Assembly (NCBI GenBank): GCA_035517615.1
Contig: DATIYM010000056.1
Coordinates: 1 to 64,000, forward strand
Direction: 5' to 3'
Origin: AG25 sp035517615
GTDB taxonomy: Bacteria; Gemmatimonadota; Gemmatimonadetes; Gemmatimonadales; GWC2-71-9
Length of the DNA: 64,000 bases
Shown here: positions 35,050-43,917 of the stretch, one piece after another
Numbering within the stretch: position 1 is the first letter of the stretch
How the letters are laid out: each line of letters starts with the position of its first letter
Made by a program: the position numbers and the translations under genes
Notes under the pieces: generated by a model
What the model saw: only the letters and a program-made list of their open reading frames with translations
Database searches by the model: none
What the model was told of the DNA's origin: nothing

Positions 35050-35842
35050 TCTCCGCGCCCTGCGCGCGCAACGCCGCAAGCACCCGCTGCATGGCGGGAT
35101 CGTGGATACGACCTTCCACATCGAGGTAGAACAGATACTGCCACGCGGCCGCCCGATCCGGACGGCTTTCGAGCTTCGTGAGATTGAGTCCCGCCTCCGC
35201 AAACGGCGTGAGCGCGTGGGCCAGCGTTCCCGGGCGGTGCGGGAGTCTGAGACGAAGCGTCGTCTTCGCCGGGACTTGAGCGTCGGGGGGCGACGCCTGC
35301 CGTGCGATCAGCAGAAAACGCGTCTGGTTGTGCGGCTCGTCTTCGATGCGTTCCACCAGGATCTCGAGTCCATAGCGCCGGGCCGCGAGTGCGCCGGCCA
35401 CCGCTCCAAGCCCGGGATCGTTGCGTCGCGCGACTTCGGCCGCGGCGCCCGCCGTGTCATAGAACGCCACCACCTCCGCCTGCGCGAGCTGCGACAGGAA
35501 TCGCTCGCATTGCGCCAGCGCCACGGGATGGGAGAGCACGCGCCGCAGGGCATCTCGCGTGCTGCCGCGGATCGCGAGCAAGCAGTGGTGGACCGGGCTC
35601 ACGACTTCTCCCACGATGGGAAGTCCCGAGTCCGCGATGAGGTCGTAGTTCGTTGCGATCGATCCGACGAGCGAATTCTCGATCGGCAGTAAGCCAAAGT
35701 CCGCACGACCTTCCTGCGTCGCACTCACGACATCGCGAAATTCCCGACACGGAACGGAAACGGCGTCGGGCCGGAGCAGAAACAGCGCCTCCTCACTGTA
35801 GGCGCCGGGCTCCCCTTGAAAGGCTATGCGGTTGTTTGGCAT
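34985..35842 (-). CDS. pheA: prephenate dehydratase
   Basis: A 285-residue monofunctional prephenate dehydratase, forming phenylpyruvate for phenylalanine synthesis. The catalytic domain begins IAFQGEPGAYSEEA and contains GLLPIENSLVGSI, VVSPVHHCLLA and the catalytic Thr in NQTRFLLIAR. The C-terminal ACT domain (about 200-275: LRLPHRPGTLAHALTPFAEAGLNLTKLESRP) binds phenylalanine for feedback inhibition. The ATG at 35842 gives the normal start; frame upstream is not coding. Confidence 0.95.
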   Translation of the reverse strand: MPNNRIAFQGEPGAYSEEALFLLRPDAVSVPCREFRDVVSATQEGRADFGLLPIENSLVGSIATNYDLIADSGLPIVGEVVSPVHHCLLAIRGSTRDALRRVLSHPVALAQCERFLSQLAQAEVVAFYDTAGAAAEVARRNDPGLGAVAGALAARRYGLEILVERIEDEPHNQTRFLLIARQASPPDAQVPAKTTLRLRLPHRPGTLAHALTPFAEAGLNLTKLESRPDRAAAWQYLFYLDVEGRIHDPAMQRVLAALRAQGAEITLLGDYPRFAAHATKAGRGG

Positions 35843-35902
35843 CGGGTTACGGTAACGGTGCCCAAGGGTTGCCGATAGTGGGGTTCGGGATATCTTCGGG
35901 TC

Positions 35903-36061
35903 ATGGGCTCGCCAGCGCGTTCCGAAGCCGCCTCGATCACGGCCACACCGGCGCAGCCGCGCACCGATCCGCCGCCGGCATGTCCCGACTGCGGCGCGGG
36001 TCTGGTCCCGCAGTCGGCGTGCTTTGTCTGCATGCACTGCGGTTGGGGGAAGTGTGGGTAG
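35903..36061 (+). CDS. 52-residue zinc-ribbon protein (NrdJ C-terminal-like)
   Basis: A short gene (52 codons plus TAG). After a Pro/Ala-rich lead it has ACPDCGAGLVPQSACFVCMH, then CGWGKCG. The pairs CPDC and CMHC form a zinc ribbon, and the ending CGWGKCG is very like the C-terminal tail of B12-dependent (class II) ribonucleotide reductase. There it forms a zinc finger and carries redox cysteines. No reductase gene is seen here, so this is a stand-alone ribbon. Its stop overlaps the proposed GTG start of the radical SAM gene, suggesting co-translation. Confidence 0.75.
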   Translation: MGSPARSEAASITATPAQPRTDPPPACPDCGAGLVPQSACFVCMHCGWGKCG

Positions 36062-37139
36062 CGGATTGCCGCACTCGCACGGGCAGCTGGGGTTGCCCTT
36101 ATCCGCCGATCCGCCCGCGCCCCGATCCGCCCTTCCAGTTCTCGATGAGCGTCTGCGCGGCACGAAATTCGTTTCGCTCGTTCCCCAGTCGGTGCTCAAC
36201 TCCCCCGAGCAGACCGGCATGGACTTCTGGTCGATCAACCCGTACGTCGGGTGTGAATTCGGATGCAGCTACTGTTATGCACGCTACACGCATCGTTATG
36301 CCGTCGAGCGTGCGCATGACAGCGGACGACTGAGCGACGCGGAGTTCCAGGAATTCCGCGGACCGGGCGGCTGGGAGGCGTTCGAACGGCGGATTTTCGT
36401 CAAACAGCACATCGCGAGCGCACTGGAGCGCGACTTGGCGCGCTACTTTCGTTCAGTGCGTGCTCCGGCACGCCCCGCGCCGATCGTGATCGGGACAGCG
36501 ACGGATCCGTATCAGCCGGCGGAGCGGCGGTTCCGGCTCACGCGCCTCGTGCTGGAGCGACTGGCGCGATACGAGGGCCTGGCGGTGGGGATCATCTCGA
36601 AGAGTCCGCTCATCACGCGCGATCTGGAGGTGCTGCAGACGATCGCGTCACGCTCGGATCTCGAAATCCACGTTTCGCTCGCGACCATCGACGTGGCGCT
36701 GATTCGAAAACTCGAAGTGCGCTCGCCGCGGCCCGCAGTGCGGCTCCGCGCGCTCCGGAAGCTCACTGCGGCCGGCATCAATGCCGGGATGATTGTTGCG
36801 CCCGTGATCCCGGGGATTACGGACGACCATGCGCACCTTCGTGCCCTGTTCGCCGCGGCGCGCGTGGCCGGTGCGCGCCACATCCATGCGGCGCCGCTCC
36901 GGCTCTATGGCGGCGTACGTGATCGGTTCCTGCCGGTGCTGGAAGCGGAGTTCCCCCACCTGGTCGACCGGTATCGCGCCGCTTACCGGCACCACACGAA
37001 CGCACCGGAACACTATGCCCGGGCACTGCGCCGGCGGATCCAGCGGCTGCAAGCTGAATTCGGGTTTCGAGTGAATCATGGGATGGAGGATCGATACCAA
37101 ACGCGGCAGATGGGACCACAAGGTACGCTCGCTTTCTAA
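36054..37139 (+). CDS. radical SAM protein, Rv2578c/spore photoproduct lyase-like
   Basis: About 361 residues. The iron-sulfur motif lies in YVGCEFGCSYCYARYTHR, a CX3CX2C cluster site. It is preceded by SVLNSPEQTGMDFWSINPY and followed by VIGTATDPYQPAERRFRLTR, a signature of the SplB-related Rv2578c family. The function is unknown; DNA-lesion repair has been suggested by the SPL resemblance. Start GTG at 36054 is inferred from the overlap with the zinc-ribbon gene. It sits close to the imuB-dnaE2 DNA damage cassette. Confidence 0.85.
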   Translation: MGSGLPHSHGQLGLPLSADPPAPRSALPVLDERLRGTKFVSLVPQSVLNSPEQTGMDFWSINPYVGCEFGCSYCYARYTHRYAVERAHDSGRLSDAEFQEFRGPGGWEAFERRIFVKQHIASALERDLARYFRSVRAPARPAPIVIGTATDPYQPAERRFRLTRLVLERLARYEGLAVGIISKSPLITRDLEVLQTIASRSDLEIHVSLATIDVALIRKLEVRSPRPAVRLRALRKLTAAGINAGMIVAPVIPGITDDHAHLRALFAAARVAGARHIHAAPLRLYGGVRDRFLPVLEAEFPHLVDRYRAAYRHHTNAPEHYARALRRRIQRLQAEFGFRVNHGMEDRYQTRQMGPQGTLAF

Positions 37140-37155
37140 TGCGGAACGTGGGCCT

Positions 37156-38118
37156 CTACAAATCGCTCACCACCGCCCTGATCGTCCCCGGCGCATATCC
37201 TTCCGCCCGGTTGTTCACCAACACCAGTGCTTCGACGTGACGGCGGTTGGCCTGCGCGATCAGCTGCAGCAGGTCGTGACGTAGCTCAGGCAATGGCTCG
37301 CGAATCCGGTCGTAGGGCTGAAACAGCTTCACGGCGTCGGCGTAGGGACGTCCGGGACGAAGCAGCGCGCGTGCAACAGTGAAGTCAGCTGTGAACGTCC
37401 AGGACAGCGCGAGCTGGGCGCCGATGGGGGGCATTTCGGTCCAGGAGTTGAACACGTGCGCCACACCGTGGCGCCGTAACACGGCGCCATGCGCCGGCTC
37501 GAGCAGCTCGGGATTGCGCAACTCGACCGCATACCGAAAACCCCGCGGCAGCTCGCGCAGGAACACATCGAGCTGCTGCACCCAGGCTCCGACGGACGGG
37601 AGATCCTTGCCTCGCATCGTCTGAAACTCGAATACAAAGCATCCCGCGTGGTCCTTGAACACTCGCGCGTACGGTTCGAGAACCGCTTCGCGGAATAACG
37701 CCGCATTGAGAAAATCGGGATTCTGCATTCCCGTGAGATTTCCCCACCGCACATCCTGTGAGAATCGTTTCGCGGTGATCCGGTCCCACACCTTGCTCAC
37801 ACACGGGAATCCCGGCGGCACAGCAGCGGCGTAGGCACGCAGCACGTCTTCAGAGGGTGGATCGTAAAACGCGCTGTCGATGCCGACCGTGCCGAAGAGT
37901 GGATAGCGAGCGTACTCCTCGAGCCGACGCGCCGGCTCAGGGCCGTGATAGCGGCGGTGATAAACGTCGCCCATCCAGCCATCGTAGGTCCAGGTGGACG
38001 TGCCGAACTTGACGTTTGCCGGAATCCGTCGAGCGAGCGCGACCAGCTCGGGATTCGGTCGTTTGACTTCGGGCTCGTCGGGAAACAGGCTGGGCTGGGT
38101 GGGCGTCATTCCACTCAT
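37156..38118 (-). CDS. DUF72 (YecE-like) TIM-barrel protein
   Basis: About 320 residues of the DUF72 family: KFGTSTWTYDGWMGDVYHR at the start, RYPLFGTVGIDSAFYDPPSEDVLRAYA, FEFQTM, then RYAVELRNPELL and ARALLRPGRPYADAVKLFQP. The fold is a TIM barrel. A nuclease or metal-dependent activity has been guessed for relatives but not proven. I use the ATG at 38118 (an ATG at 38109 is also possible). It diverges from imuB with 76 bases between starts. Confidence 0.85.
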   Translation of the reverse strand: MSGMTPTQPSLFPDEPEVKRPNPELVALARRIPANVKFGTSTWTYDGWMGDVYHRRYHGPEPARRLEEYARYPLFGTVGIDSAFYDPPSEDVLRAYAAAVPPGFPCVSKVWDRITAKRFSQDVRWGNLTGMQNPDFLNAALFREAVLEPYARVFKDHAGCFVFEFQTMRGKDLPSVGAWVQQLDVFLRELPRGFRYAVELRNPELLEPAHGAVLRRHGVAHVFNSWTEMPPIGAQLALSWTFTADFTVARALLRPGRPYADAVKLFQPYDRIREPLPELRHDLLQLIAQANRRHVEALVLVNNRAEGYAPGTIRAVVSDL

Positions 38119-38194
38119 TATTTCCTTTTCAATCAGCAACTTACGCAATTACCGGGTTGTGAGGTACTCGTGTTTCGGGATATATTCGGGGTTA

Positions 38195-39406
38195 ATGGAC
38201 AGCCTGTTCGCCGCGTGTTGTTACGTCCCGTGTTTCGCGCTGCGGTGTGAGGAAACGCGTCATCCGGAATATCCTCCCACCGTCTCAACCGCGCTGCTCG
38301 ATCCGCATGACCCCCGACGGGTCTGGCAGGTTTCGTGCGCCGCGCGTCGCGCCGGCATCCGTCCGGGAATTACCGTAAGTCAGGCCATCGGCCTTTCCCC
38401 CACAATCCAATTGTACCAACCCGATCCCGTGTACTACGAGGCGCGGTTCACGGAATTGCTCGATCACCTGAGCACCATCAGCCCCGTCATCGAGCCTGCC
38501 GAGTTGGGGCGCGTGTATGTGGGGACGGATGGGCTCGAGAGGATATATGGGGGGGTGGAAGAGGTTATTGAGCGAATTCAACTCCCCAAGCCGCAATCCG
38601 CAATCCGCGTGGGCTGGGGTCGCGGCAAGTTCGTCTCCTGGGTCGCCGCTGCTCGCGCAGGCCCGGGTCAGTCCGTCCTGGTCAGACCGGGGGAGGAAGT
38701 GCGGTTTCTCGCGTCGCAGCCGGTCGCGGTCCTGCCGCTCGATGCGGACGTACACACGCGTCTCCGCCAGCTCGGACTGCATTCGCTGAGAGATCTGACG
38801 GCGTTGCCGGAAGACGCGCTCGCTGCGCAGTTCGGCGTGGCGGGCCGCCGACTTTGGCAGCTCGCCGCCGGAAAGCTGTCAGAGCCGGTGAAAGGGCGGG
38901 AGACACCCGAGCCGATCACGGTGAGTTTGACGTTTTATTCGCCGGTAGCCGATCGGCAATTGTTGCTGCAATCGCTCGACGCATTGATCGACCGGGCGCT
39001 CCGGCACCCGCGTCGCGCCGGATGGCGAGTTCAGAGAGTCCGGGTGCGCGCGGAGCTCGAATACCGTTCGTCGTGGATGATCGATGCGCTTCTGAAAGAA
39101 CCCGCAGCCGACCGGCGGCGCATCCTTGCGCCACTCAAAATCCGGCTCGAGCGATCGCCTCCGTTGAAGGCTGTCGAGCGGCTCATGCTCGAGTTCACGT
39201 CATTCGTTCCCGGCACGGATGAGCTGCAATTGTTCGCGCGCGATGCCGGCGCCGCGGCACGTGCCGGCCGCCGCCGCGCGCTGCGCAATGCTTCACGCGA
39301 AATCGCGCTGCGCCTCAACCAGCCAATGCTGTATCACGTCATTTCCGTGCAGCCGTGGTCACGCATTCCCGAGCGGCGATATGGATTAACGGAGAAGGAA
39401 CAGTGA
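38195..39406 (+). CDS. imuB: ImuB, inactive Y-family polymerase-like mutasome subunit
   Basis: A 403-residue Y-family-like protein. The start MDSLFAACCYVPCFALRCEE lacks the catalytic Asp of active polymerases, and the place of the DE motif reads RVYVGTDGLERIYGG. It is therefore expected to be inactive and to link DnaE2 to the beta clamp. The thumb and little-finger regions (about 170-350) are recognisable from helix-hairpin-helix LRQLGLHSLRDLTALPEDAL. A short direct repeat (GCAATCC) encodes part of residues 132-138. The stop overlaps the next gene as GTGA. Confidence 0.85.
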   Translation: MDSLFAACCYVPCFALRCEETRHPEYPPTVSTALLDPHDPRRVWQVSCAARRAGIRPGITVSQAIGLSPTIQLYQPDPVYYEARFTELLDHLSTISPVIEPAELGRVYVGTDGLERIYGGVEEVIERIQLPKPQSAIRVGWGRGKFVSWVAAARAGPGQSVLVRPGEEVRFLASQPVAVLPLDADVHTRLRQLGLHSLRDLTALPEDALAAQFGVAGRRLWQLAAGKLSEPVKGRETPEPITVSLTFYSPVADRQLLLQSLDALIDRALRHPRRAGWRVQRVRVRAELEYRSSWMIDALLKEPAADRRRILAPLKIRLERSPPLKAVERLMLEFTSFVPGTDELQLFARDAGAAARAGRRRALRNASREIALRLNQPMLYHVISVQPWSRIPERRYGLTEKEQ

Positions 39407-39672
39407 ACGAAATGCGGAACGGTGGGAAAGAGTTTCGTGCGCTGAACGTTCCCGAGAAAATTCAGGTGGAGCTGGACAACGGTCGACCAGGAAAAGTCGT
39501 GAAGTCCAGGAGCGCTCGAGTGGTCGAGTCCGTCCTCGAGTGCTGGCGCATCGATGACGAGTGGTGGCGAAAGCCGATCACCCGGATCTACTACGAAGTC
39601 GTGCTCGAGACCGGTGGACGGGTGGTGCTGTTTCAGGACCTCACGACCAACGAATGGTGGATGCAATCCTAA
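39403..39672 (+). CDS. DUF6504 family protein of the imuB-dnaE2 cassette
   Basis: An 89-residue protein: FRALNVPEKIQVELDNGRPGKVV, then ECWRIDDEWWRKPITRIYYEVVLETG, then FQDLTTNEWWMQ. The DEWWR..I.R.YY.v.l..G pattern is the DUF6504 signature. Such small proteins are repeatedly found between Y-family-like genes and dnaE2; biochemical role unknown. GTG at 39403 overlaps the imuB TGA and has GGAGAAGGAA just upstream; an ATG at 39412 is the alternative. Confidence 0.82.
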   Translation: MNEMRNGGKEFRALNVPEKIQVELDNGRPGKVVKSRSARVVESVLECWRIDDEWWRKPITRIYYEVVLETGGRVVLFQDLTTNEWWMQS

Positions 39673-39685
39673 GGCGTTCCACGTC

Positions 39686-42600
39686 ATGTATATCGAGCTT
39701 CATTCCCACTCCGCATTTTCGTTCCTGGACGGCACATCACTCCCCGAAGAGCTGCTGCTCGCTGCGGTAAGCCTCGGCTATCCCGCACTCGCCCTCACGG
39801 ATCACAACGGCCTCTATGGATCAATGGCGTTCGCGCAGCAGGCGAAGCAACTCGGCGTACAGGCGATTACCGGTGCCGAGGTCACGCTGCTCGACCGATC
39901 GCATGTCACGCTGCTCGCGGAAACGCCCGAAGGATACGCGAATCTCTGTCGCCTCATCACCGAGGCGCACCTAGGGCAGGCCGACCGCTTCGATCCCCGA
40001 CTCGATTTTGCTTCGCTCGCAGCGCGGCACAACGGCTTGATCGTGCTTTCCGGCTGCCGCAACGGGCTGCTGCCGAACATTCTGAAGCGCGAGGGCCCCA
40101 GCGCCGCCAGACAATTCGCCGAGCGGTGTCGCGCGCTCTTCGGGGCTGATGGCTTCTTCGTCGAGCTGCAGCGGAATCTGGTAAAGGGGGATCTGGCGCT
40201 CACGCGGGCACTGCTGCAGCTGGCGCTCGACGCACGACTCGAGGTCGTGGCAACGGGCAACGTGCATTATCTGCATCGCGAGCTGTACCGCCTGCACGAC
40301 GTGCTGACCGCGATCCGGAACCGCACCTCGCTCGACGGTGCGCACGTGTTTCGTCATCCGAATTGCGAATTTGCGCTCCGTTCTCCCGCCGAAGTCGAGA
40401 AGCTGTTCGCAGACTGTCCGGAAGCCGTCGCCAACACCGGGAGGATCGCCGAGCGCTGCCGCGCCTTCGATCTCACGCGCGACCTGGGCTACACCTTTCC
40501 GGATTTTCGCGGTGGCGGGCCCGTGGGGCGGACGGCGCCGCAGGCGTTGGCGGAGTTATGCGGGGCTCGGCTCGATGCGCGCTACCCCCCAGGCACCGAC
40601 CATCGCGCCGAGGCCGAACGGCGGCTCGCCGAAGAGCTCCGCATCATCGAACATCACCAGTTGTGCGGCTTCTTTCTCGTGTATCACGATCTGTTCGATC
40701 TGGCCCGCGAAGTCGCGGCCGATGTACGGAGCGGATCGCGTCGTGCGTCCGGCAACCTCCTTCCGGGACGCGGACGCGGCTCCTCGGTGTCGTCGATCGT
40801 CTGTTATCTCCTCGGACTATCGCACATCGATCCGGTCGCGAACCGGCTGTTCTTCGGCCGGTTTTTGAACGACACGCTGGCCTCGGTGCCGGATATCGAC
40901 CTCGATTTTCCCCGCGAAATCCGCGAAGAGCTGATCCGGCGCGTCTACAAGCGATATGGCGACGACCATGTCGGACTCGTCTGCTCGTTTCCAACCTACC
41001 GGCTCCGCTCCGCCGTTCGCGAGATCGGCAAGACCTTGGACCTGCCCATGGGCGAGCTCGAGAAAGTGGCAAAGCTCGCGACCTTCGGTCCCGCCCATCT
41101 CGCCGAAGAGCTCGAGCGCATTCCGGGATTTGGCGGGCGAAAAGACGCGCCGCTCTGGAAGGATTTGTGCGACCGAGCGCGCGAGATCGCGGGATTGCCG
41201 AGGCACGTATCGCAGCACGTTGGCGGCATGATCATTTCGAGTCGGCCGCTGATCGAGCTCGTGCCGCTCGAGCGTTCCGCAATGGATGACCGCGTGGTTT
41301 GCCAGTGGGACAAGGACTCCTGCGACGACGCCCGCTTCATCAAGATCGACTTTCTCGCACTCGGGATGCTGTCGCTGGTGGAGGAATGCGTGGAGCTCGT
41401 GGCTCGACTCGAAGGCAACCCTCCCGATCTCTCGCGAATCGATTTCGGGGATCAGGCTGTCTACGACCGGATCTGTCAGGGGGATACAGTAGGGCTGTTT
41501 CAGATCGAGAGTCGCGCGCAAATTCAGATGATCCGCCGCAGCCGCCCCCGCAACCTTCAGGACCTCGCGGTGGAGGTGGCGATCGTCCGGCCGGGGCCGA
41601 TCGTGGGAGGCGCGGTGAATCCGTACGTACGGCGCCGCGAGGACGAACGGCGCGCGCGCGCGCAGGGCCGCGCGTACGAACCGCCGTTCGATCATCCGCT
41701 CCTCAAGGAAGCGCTCGCGGACACGCTCGGCGTCATTCTCTATCAAGACCAGGTGCTGCAGGTCTGTCAGGCGCTCGCGGGCTTCACGTCGGGACAGGCG
41801 GAAGCGCTCCGTCGGGCGATGAGCCGGCGGCGCAGCCGTGAACTGATGCAGGGGTTCTGGATCGAGTTCCGGGACGGCGCGGCCGGCCGCGGCGTTCCGG
41901 AACCGGTCGCGGAGAAAGTCTTCGCGCAGGTGATCGCGTTTTCGGAATTCGGGTTTCCGAAATCGCACGCCGCCGCATTCGGACTGCTTGCCTATCAATC
42001 CGCCTGGCTGCGCCATTATTACCCGGCCGAGTACTACACGGCGCTGTTCAACAACCAGCCGATGGGCTTCTACTCACTCGATGCCCTGACCCGCGACGCC
42101 CGGCGCAACCACGTCGACATCCAGCTGCCGGACGCGAATACGAGCGACGTATGGTGCACCGTCGAGAATCGCGAGACGGTGCGCGTGGGATTGGGATTCA
42201 TTCGCGACTGGAGTGAGGAATCGGCTACGCGCTTCGTGAAGGAGCGCGAGCGTAACGGCGCGTTCGTCAGTCTCGGCCACCTCGCGCGCCGCGCGCCGCC
42301 CGAGCTCAAGCGGACGGCAATAGAGAATCTCGTGTGGGTTGGCGGATGCGACGGGTTCGGGCTCACGCGGCGCGAGCTGCTGTGGCAAATCGGGCTCTGG
42401 TTTCCACCGAAAGGCGCGCGCGGTGAAGACCTGCGGGGACGGCGGCAGCTCGAGCTGCCGCTCAATCATCCTCACGAAGCTCTGCGCTTTGCGGGAATGG
42501 CCAGCGAAGAGCGAATGCTGTCGGAGTATGCCGTGCTCGGGTTTGCCGCGAGCGGCCATCCCTTTTCCCTGCTCAGGGAAAATATTCCGCCCTCCATCGT

Positions 42601-42982
42601 TCCCGGCGATCGCCTGCACCAGGAGCCACACGGAGCGGACGTGGAAATTGCCGGACTCGTCGTCGCCCGGCAGCAGCCGCAAACGGCCAAGGGCATCATT
42701 TTCCTGCTGCTCGAAGACGCCACCGGCATGATCAACGTGATCGTGCGCCCTGAAATCAGCGAGCGCTGCCGGATTGCTGTCCGCAGCGAGCCGATCCTGC
42801 GCGTTCGAGGCAGGCTGGCAAAAGACGATGGAACGGTGAACGTGATTGCAGAAGAAGTTCGGGAGCTCGATTTGGGATTGCCGATTCCAGATTCCGGATT
42901 GGGAACGCGTGATGACAAATCCGCAATCCGGTTTCTCAGGTCCCTCCGCGCCCTCGCACCCGACTCGAACGATTGGGGTTGA
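39686..42982 (+). CDS. dnaE2: error-prone DNA polymerase III alpha subunit DnaE2
   Basis: A 1098-residue C-family polymerase. The PHP domain starts YIELHSHSAFSFLDGTSLPE with ALALTDHNGLYGSMAF. The polymerase core shows GRGRGSSVSSIVCYLLGLS, the catalytic PDIDLDFP, and YQDQVLQVCQALAGF. A C-terminal OB fold (about 975-1040) contains EIAGLVVARQQPQTAKGIIF. DnaE2 performs mutagenic lesion bypass with ImuB. The last ~45 residues are low-complexity, encoded by ATTCC/GGATT repeats, and the gene end overlaps convergent fpg by 47 bases. Confidence 0.95.
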   Translation: MYIELHSHSAFSFLDGTSLPEELLLAAVSLGYPALALTDHNGLYGSMAFAQQAKQLGVQAITGAEVTLLDRSHVTLLAETPEGYANLCRLITEAHLGQADRFDPRLDFASLAARHNGLIVLSGCRNGLLPNILKREGPSAARQFAERCRALFGADGFFVELQRNLVKGDLALTRALLQLALDARLEVVATGNVHYLHRELYRLHDVLTAIRNRTSLDGAHVFRHPNCEFALRSPAEVEKLFADCPEAVANTGRIAERCRAFDLTRDLGYTFPDFRGGGPVGRTAPQALAELCGARLDARYPPGTDHRAEAERRLAEELRIIEHHQLCGFFLVYHDLFDLAREVAADVRSGSRRASGNLLPGRGRGSSVSSIVCYLLGLSHIDPVANRLFFGRFLNDTLASVPDIDLDFPREIREELIRRVYKRYGDDHVGLVCSFPTYRLRSAVREIGKTLDLPMGELEKVAKLATFGPAHLAEELERIPGFGGRKDAPLWKDLCDRAREIAGLPRHVSQHVGGMIISSRPLIELVPLERSAMDDRVVCQWDKDSCDDARFIKIDFLALGMLSLVEECVELVARLEGNPPDLSRIDFGDQAVYDRICQGDTVGLFQIESRAQIQMIRRSRPRNLQDLAVEVAIVRPGPIVGGAVNPYVRRREDERRARAQGRAYEPPFDHPLLKEALADTLGVILYQDQVLQVCQALAGFTSGQAEALRRAMSRRRSRELMQGFWIEFRDGAAGRGVPEPVAEKVFAQVIAFSEFGFPKSHAAAFGLLAYQSAWLRHYYPAEYYTALFNNQPMGFYSLDALTRDARRNHVDIQLPDANTSDVWCTVENRETVRVGLGFIRDWSEESATRFVKERERNGAFVSLGHLARRAPPELKRTAIENLVWVGGCDGFGLTRRELLWQIGLWFPPKGARGEDLRGRRQLELPLNHPHEALRFAGMASEERMLSEYAVLGFAASGHPFSLLRENIPPSIVPGDRLHQEPHGADVEIAGLVVARQQPQTAKGIIFLLLEDATGMINVIVRPEISERCRIAVRSEPILRVRGRLAKDDGTVNVIAEEVRELDLGLPIPDSGLGTRDDKSAIRFLRSLRALAPDSNDWG

Positions 42983-43871
42983 TCCGCTCCTCCCACTCAT
43001 CCAGCGACCGGGGCCAATCGCCGCGCAGCAATCGCGACAGCGCGCGGTCCGCCAGAACCTTGCCGCCAGTCTGGCACGTTGCGCAGTAGTTCACCTCATT
43101 CTCCGCGTACCTGATGCGCTGCACCGGCGACCCGCACACCGGGCACGGCTGTCTATAGCGCCCGTGCACCGCCATGCCTTCGCGAAATGCGGTGACGTTT
43201 TCCGGAAACCGCCCTTCGCTCTCGCCTCGCAACCGCTCGACCCAATGACGCAGCGTCCCCTCTGTGGCGCGGTGCAGCCGCGCAATCTCATCATCCGTCA
43301 GCGTCTGGGTCAGCGCGAACGGAGACAGGCGCGCCGCATGGAGTATCTCATCCGAGTAGGCATTCCCGATTCCCGAGAACACCACGGGATCCGTCAGAAC
43401 GCGCTTGAGGGTATGGTTTTCGGCGCGCAGCGCGGCGGCGAACGTGTCGAGCGACGAGCCGAGCACCTCGAGACCGCCGCGATCGTGCTCCGCGAGCCCC
43501 GCGGCGCCGCGTACCAGGTGCAGCGCCGCCCGTCGCTTCGTGCCCGCTTCAGTCAGGATCATCGTCCCGTTCGGGAAATCAAAGGCGGCGAGACCGATGC
43601 GGCCGGGAATCGCCGCTCCGCGCTCGCGCCAGCGCAGCCGCCCCGCGATCATCAGATGCAACACGAGGTAGAGATCCGGCTCCAACGCGATCACGATTCT
43701 CTTGCCGAGCCGGCGCACACCGGTAACGGTCCGTCCCAGCGAATCCTGCAGCGGGGGCTCGACGCTGCGCACCAGAAATGGGCTCGCGAGCCGAATTTGC
43801 TCGAGCGATTGCCCGACGATCCGTTGCTCGAGCGCCTCCACGTACACGTTGACATCGGGAAGCTCGGGCAT
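42936..43871 (-). CDS. mutM: formamidopyrimidine/endonuclease VIII-family DNA glycosylase
   Basis: A 311-residue Fpg/Nei glycosylase removing oxidised bases such as 8-oxoguanine. It starts MPELPDVNVYVEALEQRI with catalytic Pro2 and Glu3 after Met removal (Asp in place of the common Glu at the next acidic position). The H2TH region is FSGIGNAYSDEILHAARLSP. The zinc finger CPVCGSPVQ...CATCQ is at about 245-270. It is slightly longer than usual (275), with a basic tail. Together with MutY in this window, it covers most of the 8-oxoG 'GO' pathway. Confidence 0.9.
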   Translation of the reverse strand: MPELPDVNVYVEALEQRIVGQSLEQIRLASPFLVRSVEPPLQDSLGRTVTGVRRLGKRIVIALEPDLYLVLHLMIAGRLRWRERGAAIPGRIGLAAFDFPNGTMILTEAGTKRRAALHLVRGAAGLAEHDRGGLEVLGSSLDTFAAALRAENHTLKRVLTDPVVFSGIGNAYSDEILHAARLSPFALTQTLTDDEIARLHRATEGTLRHWVERLRGESEGRFPENVTAFREGMAVHGRYRQPCPVCGSPVQRIRYAENEVNYCATCQTGGKVLADRALSRLLRGDWPRSLDEWEERINPNRSSRVRGRGGT

Positions 43872-43917
43872 GTGTCTACCCCTTCACTCCGCCGGCATTC
43901 CGCGCCACCTTGAAGCG

